Positions 1 through 5,799 of a DNA stretch of 6,160 bases are shown one piece after another. The notes under the pieces were generated by a model. That model did not search any database. It was not told the DNA's origin and saw only the letters and a list, made by a program, of their open reading frames with translations. Each line of letters starts with the position of its first letter. The first letter of the stretch is position 1. A program made the translations under genes and the position numbers. The DNA is from Candidatus Sordicultor aquaticus (GTDB lineage Bacteria; Atribacterota; Atribacteria; Atribacterales; Caldatribacteriaceae), in the NCBI GenBank assembly GCA_018056825.1, contig JAGPEW010000048.1, positions 1 to 6,160 of the forward strand, read 5' to 3'.

Positions 1-2
1 TC

Positions 3-263
3 CTATACCTAATCCTTGTGGTTTTATACTTTATTTTGTCATTGCTCATTTCTGTCATCATGGGGGTCGTTTGGTTGCATCCCGTGCGATCTCGATTTTT
101 GCCTCATGCAACTCGCCTTTATCGATTAATGATGCTTATTGAAAAGCGAGATGGTCATCTAAACGAAACTACAAACTCGCAATTGACCCTGAAGAGATCG
201 CCGAGCACGGCAAAAACCGCTAGGCTCACGATGGACAGAAGAGGAAGGTTGCGAGAGAGGTAA
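3..263 (+). CDS. Possible C-terminal fragment of a membrane protein (uncertain)
   Basis: This frame is open from the window edge to a TAA at 261-263, so a real gene would start upstream. A GTG at 18 is the first in-window start, but no convincing ribosome binding site precedes it. The first 30 or so residues are strongly hydrophobic (LYLILVVLYFILSLLISVIM), like one membrane helix. The rest is basic and low in hydrophobic residues, ending in an Arg-rich tail. I recognise no family. Against it, the second frame between about 143 and 275 also gives a protein-like stretch (including IDPEEIAEHGKNR) broken by a TAG, so the segment may be decayed or non-coding. The downstream operon has its own promoter, so this frame is probably not part of it. 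Confidence 0.3.
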   Translation, partial: LYLILVVLYFILSLLISVIMGVVWLHPVRSRFLPHATRLYRLMMLIEKRDGHLNETTNSQLTLKRSPSTAKTARLTMDRRGRLRER

Positions 264-319
264 CTCATGACCTATAAAGATGAGTATATAATCTGGGGTA
301 TGAAGGAATTCTGCTTTAT

Positions 320-334
320 AAAAATAGTATTTTT
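320..334. repeat. Perfect AT palindrome upstream of the operon promoter
   Basis: AAAAATA-G-TATTTTT is a perfect 7-bp inverted repeat around a single G, ending 20 bp before the -35 box. It could be a regulator-binding site or an AT-rich upstream activating element. A weak bidirectional terminator is unlikely because the stem has no GC pairs. Short AT palindromes arise easily by chance in AT-rich DNA. Confidence 0.35.
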
Positions 335-343
335 CCAATCGTC

Positions 344-353
344 TCCTCGAGGA
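344..353. promoter_or_regulatory. TCCTCGAGGA palindrome abutting the -35 box
   Basis: TCCTCGAGGA is a perfect 10-bp palindrome that ends one base before the TTGACA -35 hexamer. Its GC-containing core stands out from the AT-rich surroundings. The position fits a dimeric regulator that touches polymerase or blocks the -35 element. No known operator consensus is recognised. Confidence 0.3.
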
Positions 354-354
354 A

Positions 355-383
355 TTGACAACTATTATGTCATAAGATAATAT
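355..383 (+). promoter_or_regulatory. Sigma-70-like promoter of the secreted TPR-CHAT operon
   Basis: A perfect -35 hexamer TTGACA (355-360) is followed by a 17-bp spacer and a -10 hexamer TAATAT (378-383), one mismatch from TATAAT. Transcription would start near 389-391, giving a leader of about 25 nt that contains the ribosome binding site. The spacing is optimal and the site is the only strong promoter upstream of the three co-directional genes, so it most likely drives all of them. Confidence 0.75.
356..372. promoter_or_regulatory. Candidate operator TGACA-N7-TGTCA overlapping the -35 box
   Basis: TGACA (356-360) and TGTCA (368-372) form a 5-bp inverted repeat with centres about one helical turn apart. 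It overlaps the -35 hexamer and the promoter spacer, where a bound dimer would block RNA polymerase. The arms are short and one of them is dictated by the -35 consensus itself, so chance is a real alternative. Confidence 0.35.
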
Positions 384-401
384 TAGTTCCGATTCCTACT
401 T

Positions 402-407
402 AGGAGG
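402..407 (+). promoter_or_regulatory. Strong ribosome binding site of the first operon gene
   Basis: A full AGGAGG lies 8 nt before the ATG at 416, which is ideal spacing. This fixes the start of the first exported protein. No comparable site precedes the second gene. Confidence 0.85.
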
Positions 408-415
408 GGTAAAAA

Positions 416-1264
416 ATGCGCCGAATGTTCTTTTTTGCTAGCTTTCTCCTGGTTTTTGTTTTATTTAGTGTTCCCTTTGCTTCTGCAGATGAGACCTCCG
501 ACCAATCCTCGAGTGGACCAATTATTCGCTCTTTAGCTTTGCCTCCTCTTTCTCCTTCCTCACCTCCTAGTACAGGTAACATTCCTCAGCTTCCTCCCTT
601 AGGAGAGGCAAAGCCCACTCCGGGTGTTTCCCTGCCCTCAATTGGTGGCGAATCTTCTGCGCCTCAGCCTCCGGCTTCAGGTCCTATAATTCCCGGAGTT
701 GCTACACCAGCACCGGCACCAATTCCGGTTCAGCCTCCAGTTGCTGCACCTACGGTGCAATGGAAGCAACTCGATTTAGGGCAAAACTTTAGTTTTGACC
801 CTCTCATTAAAGGAGTGGTAGAATATCCGGCTAATTGGTCAGTTTACGTGGATACTTTCAACAGGAGTGTTACTTTTTCTGAAGACCAAGGAGGAACAGT
901 GGCTTTTACTGCTTTTTTAGCCACTCAAAGTAATATCCAGAATGCCGAAGCTTTGGCTCAACAAATAGAATCACTTCTTGCTCAGATGGTTCAGAACCTG
1001 GTTATTCTCAACCAGGAATTTAAATCCGATCCAGGAGTAGCTCAAGCAGGAATGAGCTTGACCTCTGGTCGAGTAATACTGCAGGGCAACTATCAGGGGA
1101 GAACTTTTACCTTTCTTTTACAACCTTATGTCCTCTATATTCCAGTAGGTGGTATGTCCTATCACTCTGCTCTCCTGTGCCAGGCACCACAGGAGGTTTT
1201 TCAGGAAAAACTGCAAACCTACTTTAACCATCTCATTACCTCTTTTGAAGCTACTGCTAAATGA
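416..1264 (+). CDS. Exported proline-rich protein with a C-terminal PsbP/DcrB-like domain
   Basis: The 282-residue product begins with a typical Sec signal peptide: Arg at positions 2-3, a hydrophobic core at residues 5-20, and a likely signal peptidase I cut after ASA at residue 24. Residues 25-115 form a low-complexity Pro/Ser/Ala-rich linker with PPLSPSSPP- and PAPAPIP-like runs, probably extended and flexible. Residues 129-278 form a compact alpha/beta domain. It opens with VEYPANW, continues with alternating beta strands and a long helix near 175-200, and ends in an amphipathic helix with the pattern F-x-x-H-L-I-x-S-F. That pattern resembles the PsbP/DcrB (DUF1795-like) fold, an assignment from sequence feel rather than a search. 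No catalytic residues are evident and there is no lipobox or anchor motif. It is the first gene of the operon, just 3 nt before the TPR-CHAT gene, and resembles the third gene in architecture. A role as partner, adaptor or substrate of the protease is inference. Confidence 0.85.
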   Translation: MRRMFFFASFLLVFVLFSVPFASADETSDQSSSGPIIRSLALPPLSPSSPPSTGNIPQLPPLGEAKPTPGVSLPSIGGESSAPQPPASGPIIPGVATPAPAPIPVQPPVAAPTVQWKQLDLGQNFSFDPLIKGVVEYPANWSVYVDTFNRSVTFSEDQGGTVAFTAFLATQSNIQNAEALAQQIESLLAQMVQNLVILNQEFKSDPGVAQAGMSLTSGRVILQGNYQGRTFTFLLQPYVLYIPVGGMSYHSALLCQAPQEVFQEKLQTYFNHLITSFEATAK

Positions 1265-1267
1265 TGT

Positions 1268-4200
1268 ATGAAGATTTTCTTCCTGGGAATAATAGCGATT
1301 CTTTTTATCTCTATTTTTCCCCTAGGAGAGAGAGTTTGCGGAGAGGAACATTTTTCTCCTCCAGACCCTCTTAATCTTCTATTAACTTTAGCTACCTATT
1401 CTAAAGAAGATTTGTTATCTCTTTGCCAATCTCAGGGCAAAGAAATGGAAAAATCTTATCTACAAGGAGAATATCCTCAGGTCCTCTCTCAAGCTCAAGC
1501 TCTTCTTTTTGCCGGAGCTTTGTTGGGCAACTCTCTTTTTCAGGCTGATGCTCAATATTATAAAGCTCAAGTGCTCTCTCGACAGGGAAAAGATGAAGAA
1601 GCACTACGGGAGCTCTATAAAGCCTATTTTGTTTATGAACAATTGATGCTCCCGGAAAAAATGATTCGAGCCTTAGAAGTGATGATAAGAATTACCGAAA
1701 ATGTAAACCTTTGGGAAGAAGCTCAAAGATATTTAAAAGACTTACAAAATCTTTATCAGGCCTCCCAAAATGAGTATGGGAAATTGGTTTTTCTTCTCAA
1801 CCAGGGAGTTATAGCGTATCAGGAAGGAAAGTATGAAGAAGCAAGAACAGCTTGGCAGGAGGTAGCAAACACTGACCCCGATTTTCTCTATCCAGAAATC
1901 ACTGGTTTAGCTATAAATCATCTTTCTCATATAGCTCTCTCCCAGGGGGAAGCAAAAACAGCAAACGATTTACTAAATAAGGTGCTAAGAGTTGCTCAAG
2001 AACGGAATTTAAGCTGGGTAGAGTTTGTAGTCCGCTTAAGCTTATCGCAGGTTCTGACTGATTACTTTTTTGAATATGAGCAAGCTCTGGAGAACCTCGC
2101 TCGCGCTCAAGAGCTAATAAATAAGATGGGCCTCACTTACCAACGACTCTGGGTGCTCAATAATTTTTCAGTTATTTACACTCAGATGGGGGAGTATGGT
2201 AAGGCAAAAGAAATTTTAGAAGAAGCTCTTTCTTACCAACAAGAGGCGGGAATTCCTGATGATTTGGGGATTATATTTAATTTAGGGGTGCTCTCCTGGT
2301 ACTTAGGTAAAGAGGAAGAAGCAGAAAAATATTTTAACCGAGCTTTAGCCTTAGCCCGGAGTCAGAGAGAACGTAAAACAGAAGCGCTGTGTCTTTCTAA
2401 TCTGGGGATGGTTTACAAAGCCCGGCAAGATTTTTCCTCCTCCATTACTTTCTACCAGCAGGCTCTGTCGATTTTTGAGGAGTTGGGATTAGAAATAGAA
2501 ACGGCTGGCTTATTGAATAATTTAGCCAATCTCAATCTGGCTCTGGGAGCGGTAAAAGAAGCTGATGAAGCTCTAAATTTAGCTCTTTCCATTTATGAAA
2601 AGCATGAGTTTTCTTCAGGAATTACTCAGGTTTTCATCAATCAGGGCTATATTGCTCTCCAAAAAGGAGAGAAAGTTCAAGCTTCTTCCTATTTCGAAAA
2701 AGCTTGTAATAAAACACAAACTATTCAGGACCCCTCTCTTACCTTTTATGCTCTTTTAGGTCAAGGAGAGGCCTATCTCCAGGAGGGAAGAAGAAAGGAA
2801 GCAGTTTCTACCTGGGAAGAGGCCATTCAGATTTTAGAAGATACCCGGGGTAAAATGGAAGATGTCACAGATAGAACTTGTTTTCTGGACGACCGCTTAG
2901 AAGTTTATGACCTTCTTATTGAGGAATATTTTCGAGAGGGAAGGTATGAAGATGCTTTTAACCTTTCAGAACGAGTAAAAGCAAGAAGTTTCCTGGACGT
3001 GGTGGCCGGACAATCTCTGAAAGTAAAACCTGAAGATCAGGAATTATGGGAGAAAATCAGAAAACTCCAAGGAGAAAAGGAAGCTCGAGAAGCTAAAAGA
3101 ATAGAAGTATCCCAAAAGCCACCAACTCAGGAAAACCAACTTCTTCTCTGGCAACTGGATAAAGAAATTGAAGAGGTAACGGTAAAGCTAAATAACTTGA
3201 CTGAAGATTACCATAATTCTTCCCCGGAGCTTTTGTCTTTCGCTACCGTTCATCCTCTTCCTCTTTCTGAGATTCAAAAAAACTTAGAAGAAGGGGCTGT
3301 CCTTTTAGTGTATCACGTGCTTCCTCATCGGACACTGGCCTGGGTAATAAGTAAATCTTCTCTAGTTTTAAAGGATATAGAGGTAGGAGAAGGACAATTA
3401 AAAGATACGGTGCTTAAAGCGAGGGAAAAAATTTCTGATTACGATTCCACAGACTTCGCTCCCCCTTTGGAGGAACTTTATCAGTATCTCATTTATCCTC
3501 TAGAGGATAAATTAGCCGGGGCTAAATCGGTAGTGATAATTCCCCATAAGTTTTTGTCCTATTTACCCTTTCAGGCTTTAATCCGGAAGGAACATTTCCT
3601 TCTGGAAGACTATATTTTCTCCTATGCTCCCTCAGCCAATGCTTATCTTTTCTCCCTTCAGAAAAGAAAAGAAGATAGCTCTACTTTTTTGGGGTTAGCT
3701 AATCCCTTCTTTTCTGATCCTAGTTTACCATCTCTTCCCGGGTCAGAAGAAGAAGTTAAAACAATTGCTCCTCTTTTCTCGCAGGCAAAAATTTATTTAG
3801 GGAAAGAAGCTACTGAAACGACATTTTACCAATATGCTCCTCTTTATAGCGTGATTCATCTTTCCACTCATGCCCTGGCTGATGAAAAGTTTCCTCTCTA
3901 CAGCCTTATTGCTTTAGCAGAAGATGAGGAAAACGATGGTTATTTGTTGGCTGCAGAGGCCCTCAAAACGCCTCTTTCTGCCAATCTCGTGGTGCTGAGT
4001 GCCTGCCAAACTGCCTTGGGACAATATAGTGAAAGTGAAGGGTTAGTTGGTTTTACTCGTTCCTTTTTTTATGCTGGTGCTCCCACTCTTATTGTCAGCC
4101 TCTGGTCGGTGAGTGACCAGGCTACCTCAGAGCTATTTATTCAGTTTTATAAATATTGGAAAAAGGGTTATTGCAAAGCTGAAGCATTGCAAATGGCACA

Positions 4201-4273
4201 AAAAGACTTGGTTCTTCGGTATCAACATCCCGGTTATTGGGCTCCCTTCATTCTTTCGGGGAGTACAAAATAA
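1268..4273 (+). CDS. Exported TPR-CHAT protease
   Basis: The 1001-residue product starts with a hydrophobic export signal (residues 2-19). A plausible cut lies after VCG at residue 25; Cys24 is not in a lipobox. Residues about 55-575 are a long array of roughly a dozen tetratricopeptide repeats, for example LLNQGVIAYQEGKYEEARTA (177-196) and ALCLSNLGMVYKARQDFSSS (373-392). A charged, coiled-coil-like segment follows at about 586-648. The CHAT domain fills about 655-1000. The presumed catalytic His868 lies in VIHLSTHA and Cys913 in VVLSACQT, followed by EGLVGFTRSFFYAGAPTLI and ending at WAPFILSG. The clan CD dyad is therefore intact, which predicts a cysteine peptidase. TPR arrays usually bind protein partners, so substrate recognition is the likely role. 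The ATG is the first in-frame start after the previous stop, 3 nt away. No good ribosome binding site is visible, so translation is probably coupled to the first gene. Known TPR-CHAT proteins are mostly intracellular (for example Csx29 of type III-E CRISPR systems), which makes the signal peptide notable. No CRISPR array or nuclease gene is present. Confidence 0.93.
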   Translation: MKIFFLGIIAILFISIFPLGERVCGEEHFSPPDPLNLLLTLATYSKEDLLSLCQSQGKEMEKSYLQGEYPQVLSQAQALLFAGALLGNSLFQADAQYYKAQVLSRQGKDEEALRELYKAYFVYEQLMLPEKMIRALEVMIRITENVNLWEEAQRYLKDLQNLYQASQNEYGKLVFLLNQGVIAYQEGKYEEARTAWQEVANTDPDFLYPEITGLAINHLSHIALSQGEAKTANDLLNKVLRVAQERNLSWVEFVVRLSLSQVLTDYFFEYEQALENLARAQELINKMGLTYQRLWVLNNFSVIYTQMGEYGKAKEILEEALSYQQEAGIPDDLGIIFNLGVLSWYLGKEEEAEKYFNRALALARSQRERKTEALCLSNLGMVYKARQDFSSSITFYQQALSIFEELGLEIETAGLLNNLANLNLALGAVKEADEALNLALSIYEKHEFSSGITQVFINQGYIALQKGEKVQASSYFEKACNKTQTIQDPSLTFYALLGQGEAYLQEGRRKEAVSTWEEAIQILEDTRGKMEDVTDRTCFLDDRLEVYDLLIEEYFREGRYEDAFNLSERVKARSFLDVVAGQSLKVKPEDQELWEKIRKLQGEKEAREAKRIEVSQKPPTQENQLLLWQLDKEIEEVTVKLNNLTEDYHNSSPELLSFATVHPLPLSEIQKNLEEGAVLLVYHVLPHRTLAWVISKSSLVLKDIEVGEGQLKDTVLKAREKISDYDSTDFAPPLEELYQYLIYPLEDKLAGAKSVVIIPHKFLSYLPFQALIRKEHFLLEDYIFSYAPSANAYLFSLQKRKEDSSTFLGLANPFFSDPSLPSLPGSEEEVKTIAPLFSQAKIYLGKEATETTFYQYAPLYSVIHLSTHALADEKFPLYSLIALAEDEENDGYLLAAEALKTPLSANLVVLSACQTALGQYSESEGLVGFTRSFFYAGAPTLIVSLWSVSDQATSELFIQFYKYWKKGYCKAEALQMAQKDLVLRYQHPGYWAPFILSGSTK

Positions 4274-4274
4274 A

Positions 4275-4279
4275 AGGAG
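4275..4279 (+). promoter_or_regulatory. Ribosome binding site deciding the start of the third gene
   Basis: AGGAG at 4275-4279 sits 10 nt before the ATG at 4290. An in-frame GTG at 4281 touches this site and is too close to be used. The open frame reaches back to 4113 inside the TPR-CHAT gene, but that part is overlapped coding sequence and would place the signal peptide internally. ATG 4290 is therefore the right start. Confidence 0.8.
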
Positions 4280-4289
4280 AGTGAGCACA

Positions 4290-5318
4290 ATGAACAAGAA
4301 TATAGTCAGATATTTATTAGTTTTTAGCTTTTTCGTAATTCTTGGGGGAGGTGTAGCGCAAGCCCAGGTTCAATTTAATATGCCTCCCGGTTGGGAACCA
4401 CAAAGTCCACCTGACCCTTCGATAAGAGCCCTTTTTAATGTGAAAAATCCCCAAGGGGTAGTAATGGCTGAGCTTTATTATTTTGTCGAATCGCTACCCG
4501 GTCCCATGAGTTTACAGGATTACTTTTCTGCTTTCCAGGCTAATTCTTTGCAGGTAGGGTTTTCGGGCTATACTCCAGTAAGCACTCAGGATACCACAGT
4601 AGCTAATCTTCCTGCTCTTCGCCATGATTTTACCTTTGTAGTGGAAGGAGCCAACAATCAATTGAAGGGTAGCGCTTACTTCTTTTTAGTGGGCAATGAG
4701 GCACAGGTTCTTCTTTTTGACTGCCTCACCTCTAACTTTGATACCTTTCAACCTCAATTTCAGACTATAATTAATCAGTTGGTTGTTGGAGGTACGAGTT
4801 CTCCAACTTTGCCCCCTGCTTCTTCTCCAGCTCTACCACTTCTTGCTCCTTCTGCTTCTCCTTCTACTGCATTATCTCTTCCTTCTCTTTCCGCTACTCC
4901 AACTACCACTTGTCCTCCTGATACCTATTGTGACCCAAAAGGAGAGTTTACCGTTCCTCTCCCTGCCGGAAGCACACTTACTCAGACAGTGGAAGGTGGG
5001 GCAATTTATCAAGCCCCTCAAGGAGGACAAATTACCATTCTCCAGTTTCCTGATGAAATGGGGCTGCAGAATGTTATCTCTCAGATAGTTGCAGGAAAGA
5101 CTCCTCAAGGAACAGTAGATGTGGAAGCGCAGGGAAAGAAAGGAAAAATTTCGGTGTATTCTTCTACCAATCCCGATACCGGAAAGGATTTTGCTTCAGT
5201 GGCGGCCACTTATGAAGGGACTACACTCCTTATCGTGATAGTAGTTCCGGCTGAAGAATATAATAATGCTCAAGGCTGGATAGTTTCTACGGTGAGTGGA
5301 GTAAAGTTCACGATATAG
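4290..5318 (+). CDS. Exported two-domain protein with a proline/serine-rich linker
   Basis: The 342-residue product carries a Sec signal peptide with Lys3 and Arg7, a hydrophobic core at 9-22, and a cut expected after AQA at residue 25. Domain 1 (about 26-167) begins FNMPPGW, has alternating beta strands and a helix near 75-90, and ends FQTIINQLVV. It looks like the PsbP/DcrB (DUF1795-like) fold. Residues 168-210 are a Pro/Ser/Leu/Thr linker with no Lys or Arg. Cys208 and Cys214 flank a short loop at its end and could form a disulfide after export. Domain 2 (about 215-342) begins GEFTVPLPAG, has a hydrophobic strand LLIVIVV and ends VSTVSGVKF. It may be a diverged copy of the same fold. The gene follows the TPR-CHAT gene by 16 nt, with its own ribosome binding site, and mirrors the linker-plus-domain design of the first gene. 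No enzyme motif is seen. Function is unknown; a partner or substrate of the protease is inference. Confidence 0.87.
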   Translation: MNKNIVRYLLVFSFFVILGGGVAQAQVQFNMPPGWEPQSPPDPSIRALFNVKNPQGVVMAELYYFVESLPGPMSLQDYFSAFQANSLQVGFSGYTPVSTQDTTVANLPALRHDFTFVVEGANNQLKGSAYFFLVGNEAQVLLFDCLTSNFDTFQPQFQTIINQLVVGGTSSPTLPPASSPALPLLAPSASPSTALSLPSLSATPTTTCPPDTYCDPKGEFTVPLPAGSTLTQTVEGGAIYQAPQGGQITILQFPDEMGLQNVISQIVAGKTPQGTVDVEAQGKKGKISVYSSTNPDTGKDFASVAATYEGTTLLIVIVVPAEEYNNAQGWIVSTVSGVKFTI

Positions 5319-5343
5319 CCTTAATAGGGAAGTTCGGTGAGAA

Positions 5344-5381
5344 TTCGGCGCGGTCCCGCCACTTCGGCGCGGTCCCGCCAC
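5344..5381. repeat. GC-rich 19-bp tandem direct repeat, two perfect copies
   Basis: TTCGGCGCGGTCCCGCCAC occurs twice head to tail (5344-5362 and 5363-5381), with a further matching T. Each copy contains the short inverted arms GGCG and CGCC. The right copy can also pair TCCCGC (5373-5378) with GCGGGA (5387-5392). The base composition is far more GC-rich than anything else in the window, which suggests an inserted or dispersed repetitive element (REP/MITE-like) just 25 bp after the operon. Its origin cannot be decided from one locus. Confidence 0.8.
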
Positions 5382-5411
5382 TGTGAGCGGGAAGTGAGTT
5401 GCTAAAACCAC

Positions 5412-5428
5412 TGACGAAAGTCGGGAAG
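5412..5428 (-). repeat. Diverged inverted copy of the IS-end-like motif
   Basis: TGACGAAAGTCGGGAAG matches the reverse complement of the motif at 5595-5611 (TGTCAAAGTCAGGAAG) with one inserted base and two substitutions. Its orientation is that expected of a right end of the same insertion sequence family. It overlaps the left arm of the hairpin at 5423-5459. It could be a relic of an earlier insertion, but the match is short. Confidence 0.35.
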
Positions 5429-5459
5429 GAGGATCTCTTTAGGAGGATACCTCCTTCCC
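5423..5459. terminator. Perfect 10-bp hairpin after the operon, possible terminator
   Basis: GGGAAGGAGG (5423-5432) pairs perfectly with CCTCCTTCCC (5450-5459) across a 17-nt loop. The loop contains AGGAGG (5441-5446), which can instead pair with CCTCCT (5450-5455) across a 3-nt loop. The two stems are mutually exclusive because they share the right arm. The hairpin lies 105 nt after the last operon stop and would end transcription only weakly as an intrinsic terminator, because what follows is CTAATTAAAAAT rather than a T run (T460 belongs to a short mixed A/T stretch). It may serve for RNA end protection, or be part of a repeat element. Confidence 0.5.
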
Positions 5460-5481
5460 TAATTAAAAATCTATATCTTTC

Positions 5482-5539
5482 TCCTGACTTTGACACTTCA
5501 CTTAGCTGAAACCCGCATCAAATCTATATTCTTTAAATT
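5482..5539 (+). repeat. First copy of the IS-left-end-like direct repeat
   Basis: This block contains TCCTGACTTTGACA (5482-5495), then CTGAAACCC (5506-5514), then an ATCTATATTCTTT segment (5522-5534). The same three modules recur in the same order at 5598-5670. The spacing between the first two modules is 10 nt here and 30 nt in the second copy. It looks like a duplicated or nested end of the adjacent insertion sequence. Confidence 0.55.
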
Positions 5540-5597
5540 AGAATCTGCTATTTTGTCACTACACTCACTACCTTAAGTGGTCTACAGAGATAGTTCT

Positions 5598-5670
5598 TCC
5601 TGACTTTGACAGTTTCTCCCTCTTTTTAACTCCTTTAATCTCTGAAACCCTTGATATATCTACATTCTAT
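5598..5670 (+). repeat. Second copy of the IS-left-end-like direct repeat, nearer the transposase
   Basis: This copy has TCCTGACTTTGACA (5598-5611), identical over 14 bases to 5482-5495. CTGAAACCC (5642-5650) and ATCTACATTCTAT (5658-5670) follow, the last with two mismatches to the first copy. Being closest to the transposase, it is the better candidate for the true left terminal repeat. The right end needed to confirm this lies outside the window. Confidence 0.5.
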
Positions 5671-5737
5671 TTTTCTATTTCTCATTTTCTCTTTATTTTG
5701 TAATGGCATTATTTTGTGATATTTTTATGTTTTTCTA

Positions 5738-5767
5738 TTGACATTGAGTATTGTATATAGCTATTAT
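5738..5767 (+). promoter_or_regulatory. Transposase promoter
   Basis: A perfect TTGACA (5738-5743) is followed by an 18-bp spacer and TATTAT (5762-5767), one mismatch from the -10 consensus. Transcription would start near 5774, about 26 nt before the transposase ATG. It gives the element its own promoter, independent of the secreted-protein operon. Confidence 0.6.
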
Positions 5768-5799
5768 GTAGTAAAAGAGAGAGAAGAGGGGGTAGAAGA

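Noticed and set aside
161..268. Small minus-strand frame (35 residues, ATG at 268-266) with a hydrophobic segment
   Set aside because: It has no convincing ribosome binding site, is very short, and overlaps the plus-strand frame. The hydrophobicity can arise by chance.
287..380. TATAAT at 287-292 followed by a 26-codon frame from ATG 300
   Set aside because: There is no credible -35 box or ribosome binding site, and the frame runs through the strong promoter at 355-383, so it is unlikely to be translated.
1344..1350. Lipoprotein assignment for the TPR-CHAT protein from Cys24
   Set aside because: The preceding residues are Glu-Arg-Val, which do not form a lipobox, so a signal peptidase I cut is more likely.
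416..4273. Type III-E CRISPR (Craspase) association suggested by the TPR-CHAT architecture
   Set aside because: No CRISPR repeats or Cas nuclease genes are in the window, and the export signal is incompatible with binding a cytoplasmic Cas effector.
4113..4289. N-terminal extension of the third operon gene into the TPR-CHAT gene
   Set aside because: It lies wholly over conserved CHAT coding sequence in another frame and would bury the signal peptide. The ribosome binding site at 4275-4279 supports ATG 4290.
4783..5108. Alternative frames on both strands over the linker of the third gene
   Set aside because: The plus frame is a poly-Leu shadow of the Pro/Ser-rich linker codons and the minus frame has no ribosome binding site or family resemblance.
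5196..5496. Two minus-strand frames across the GC-rich repeat
   Set aside because: They read through a tandem repeat, a hairpin and the end of the third gene. Their repeated SGGTAP motif is just the translated DNA repeat.
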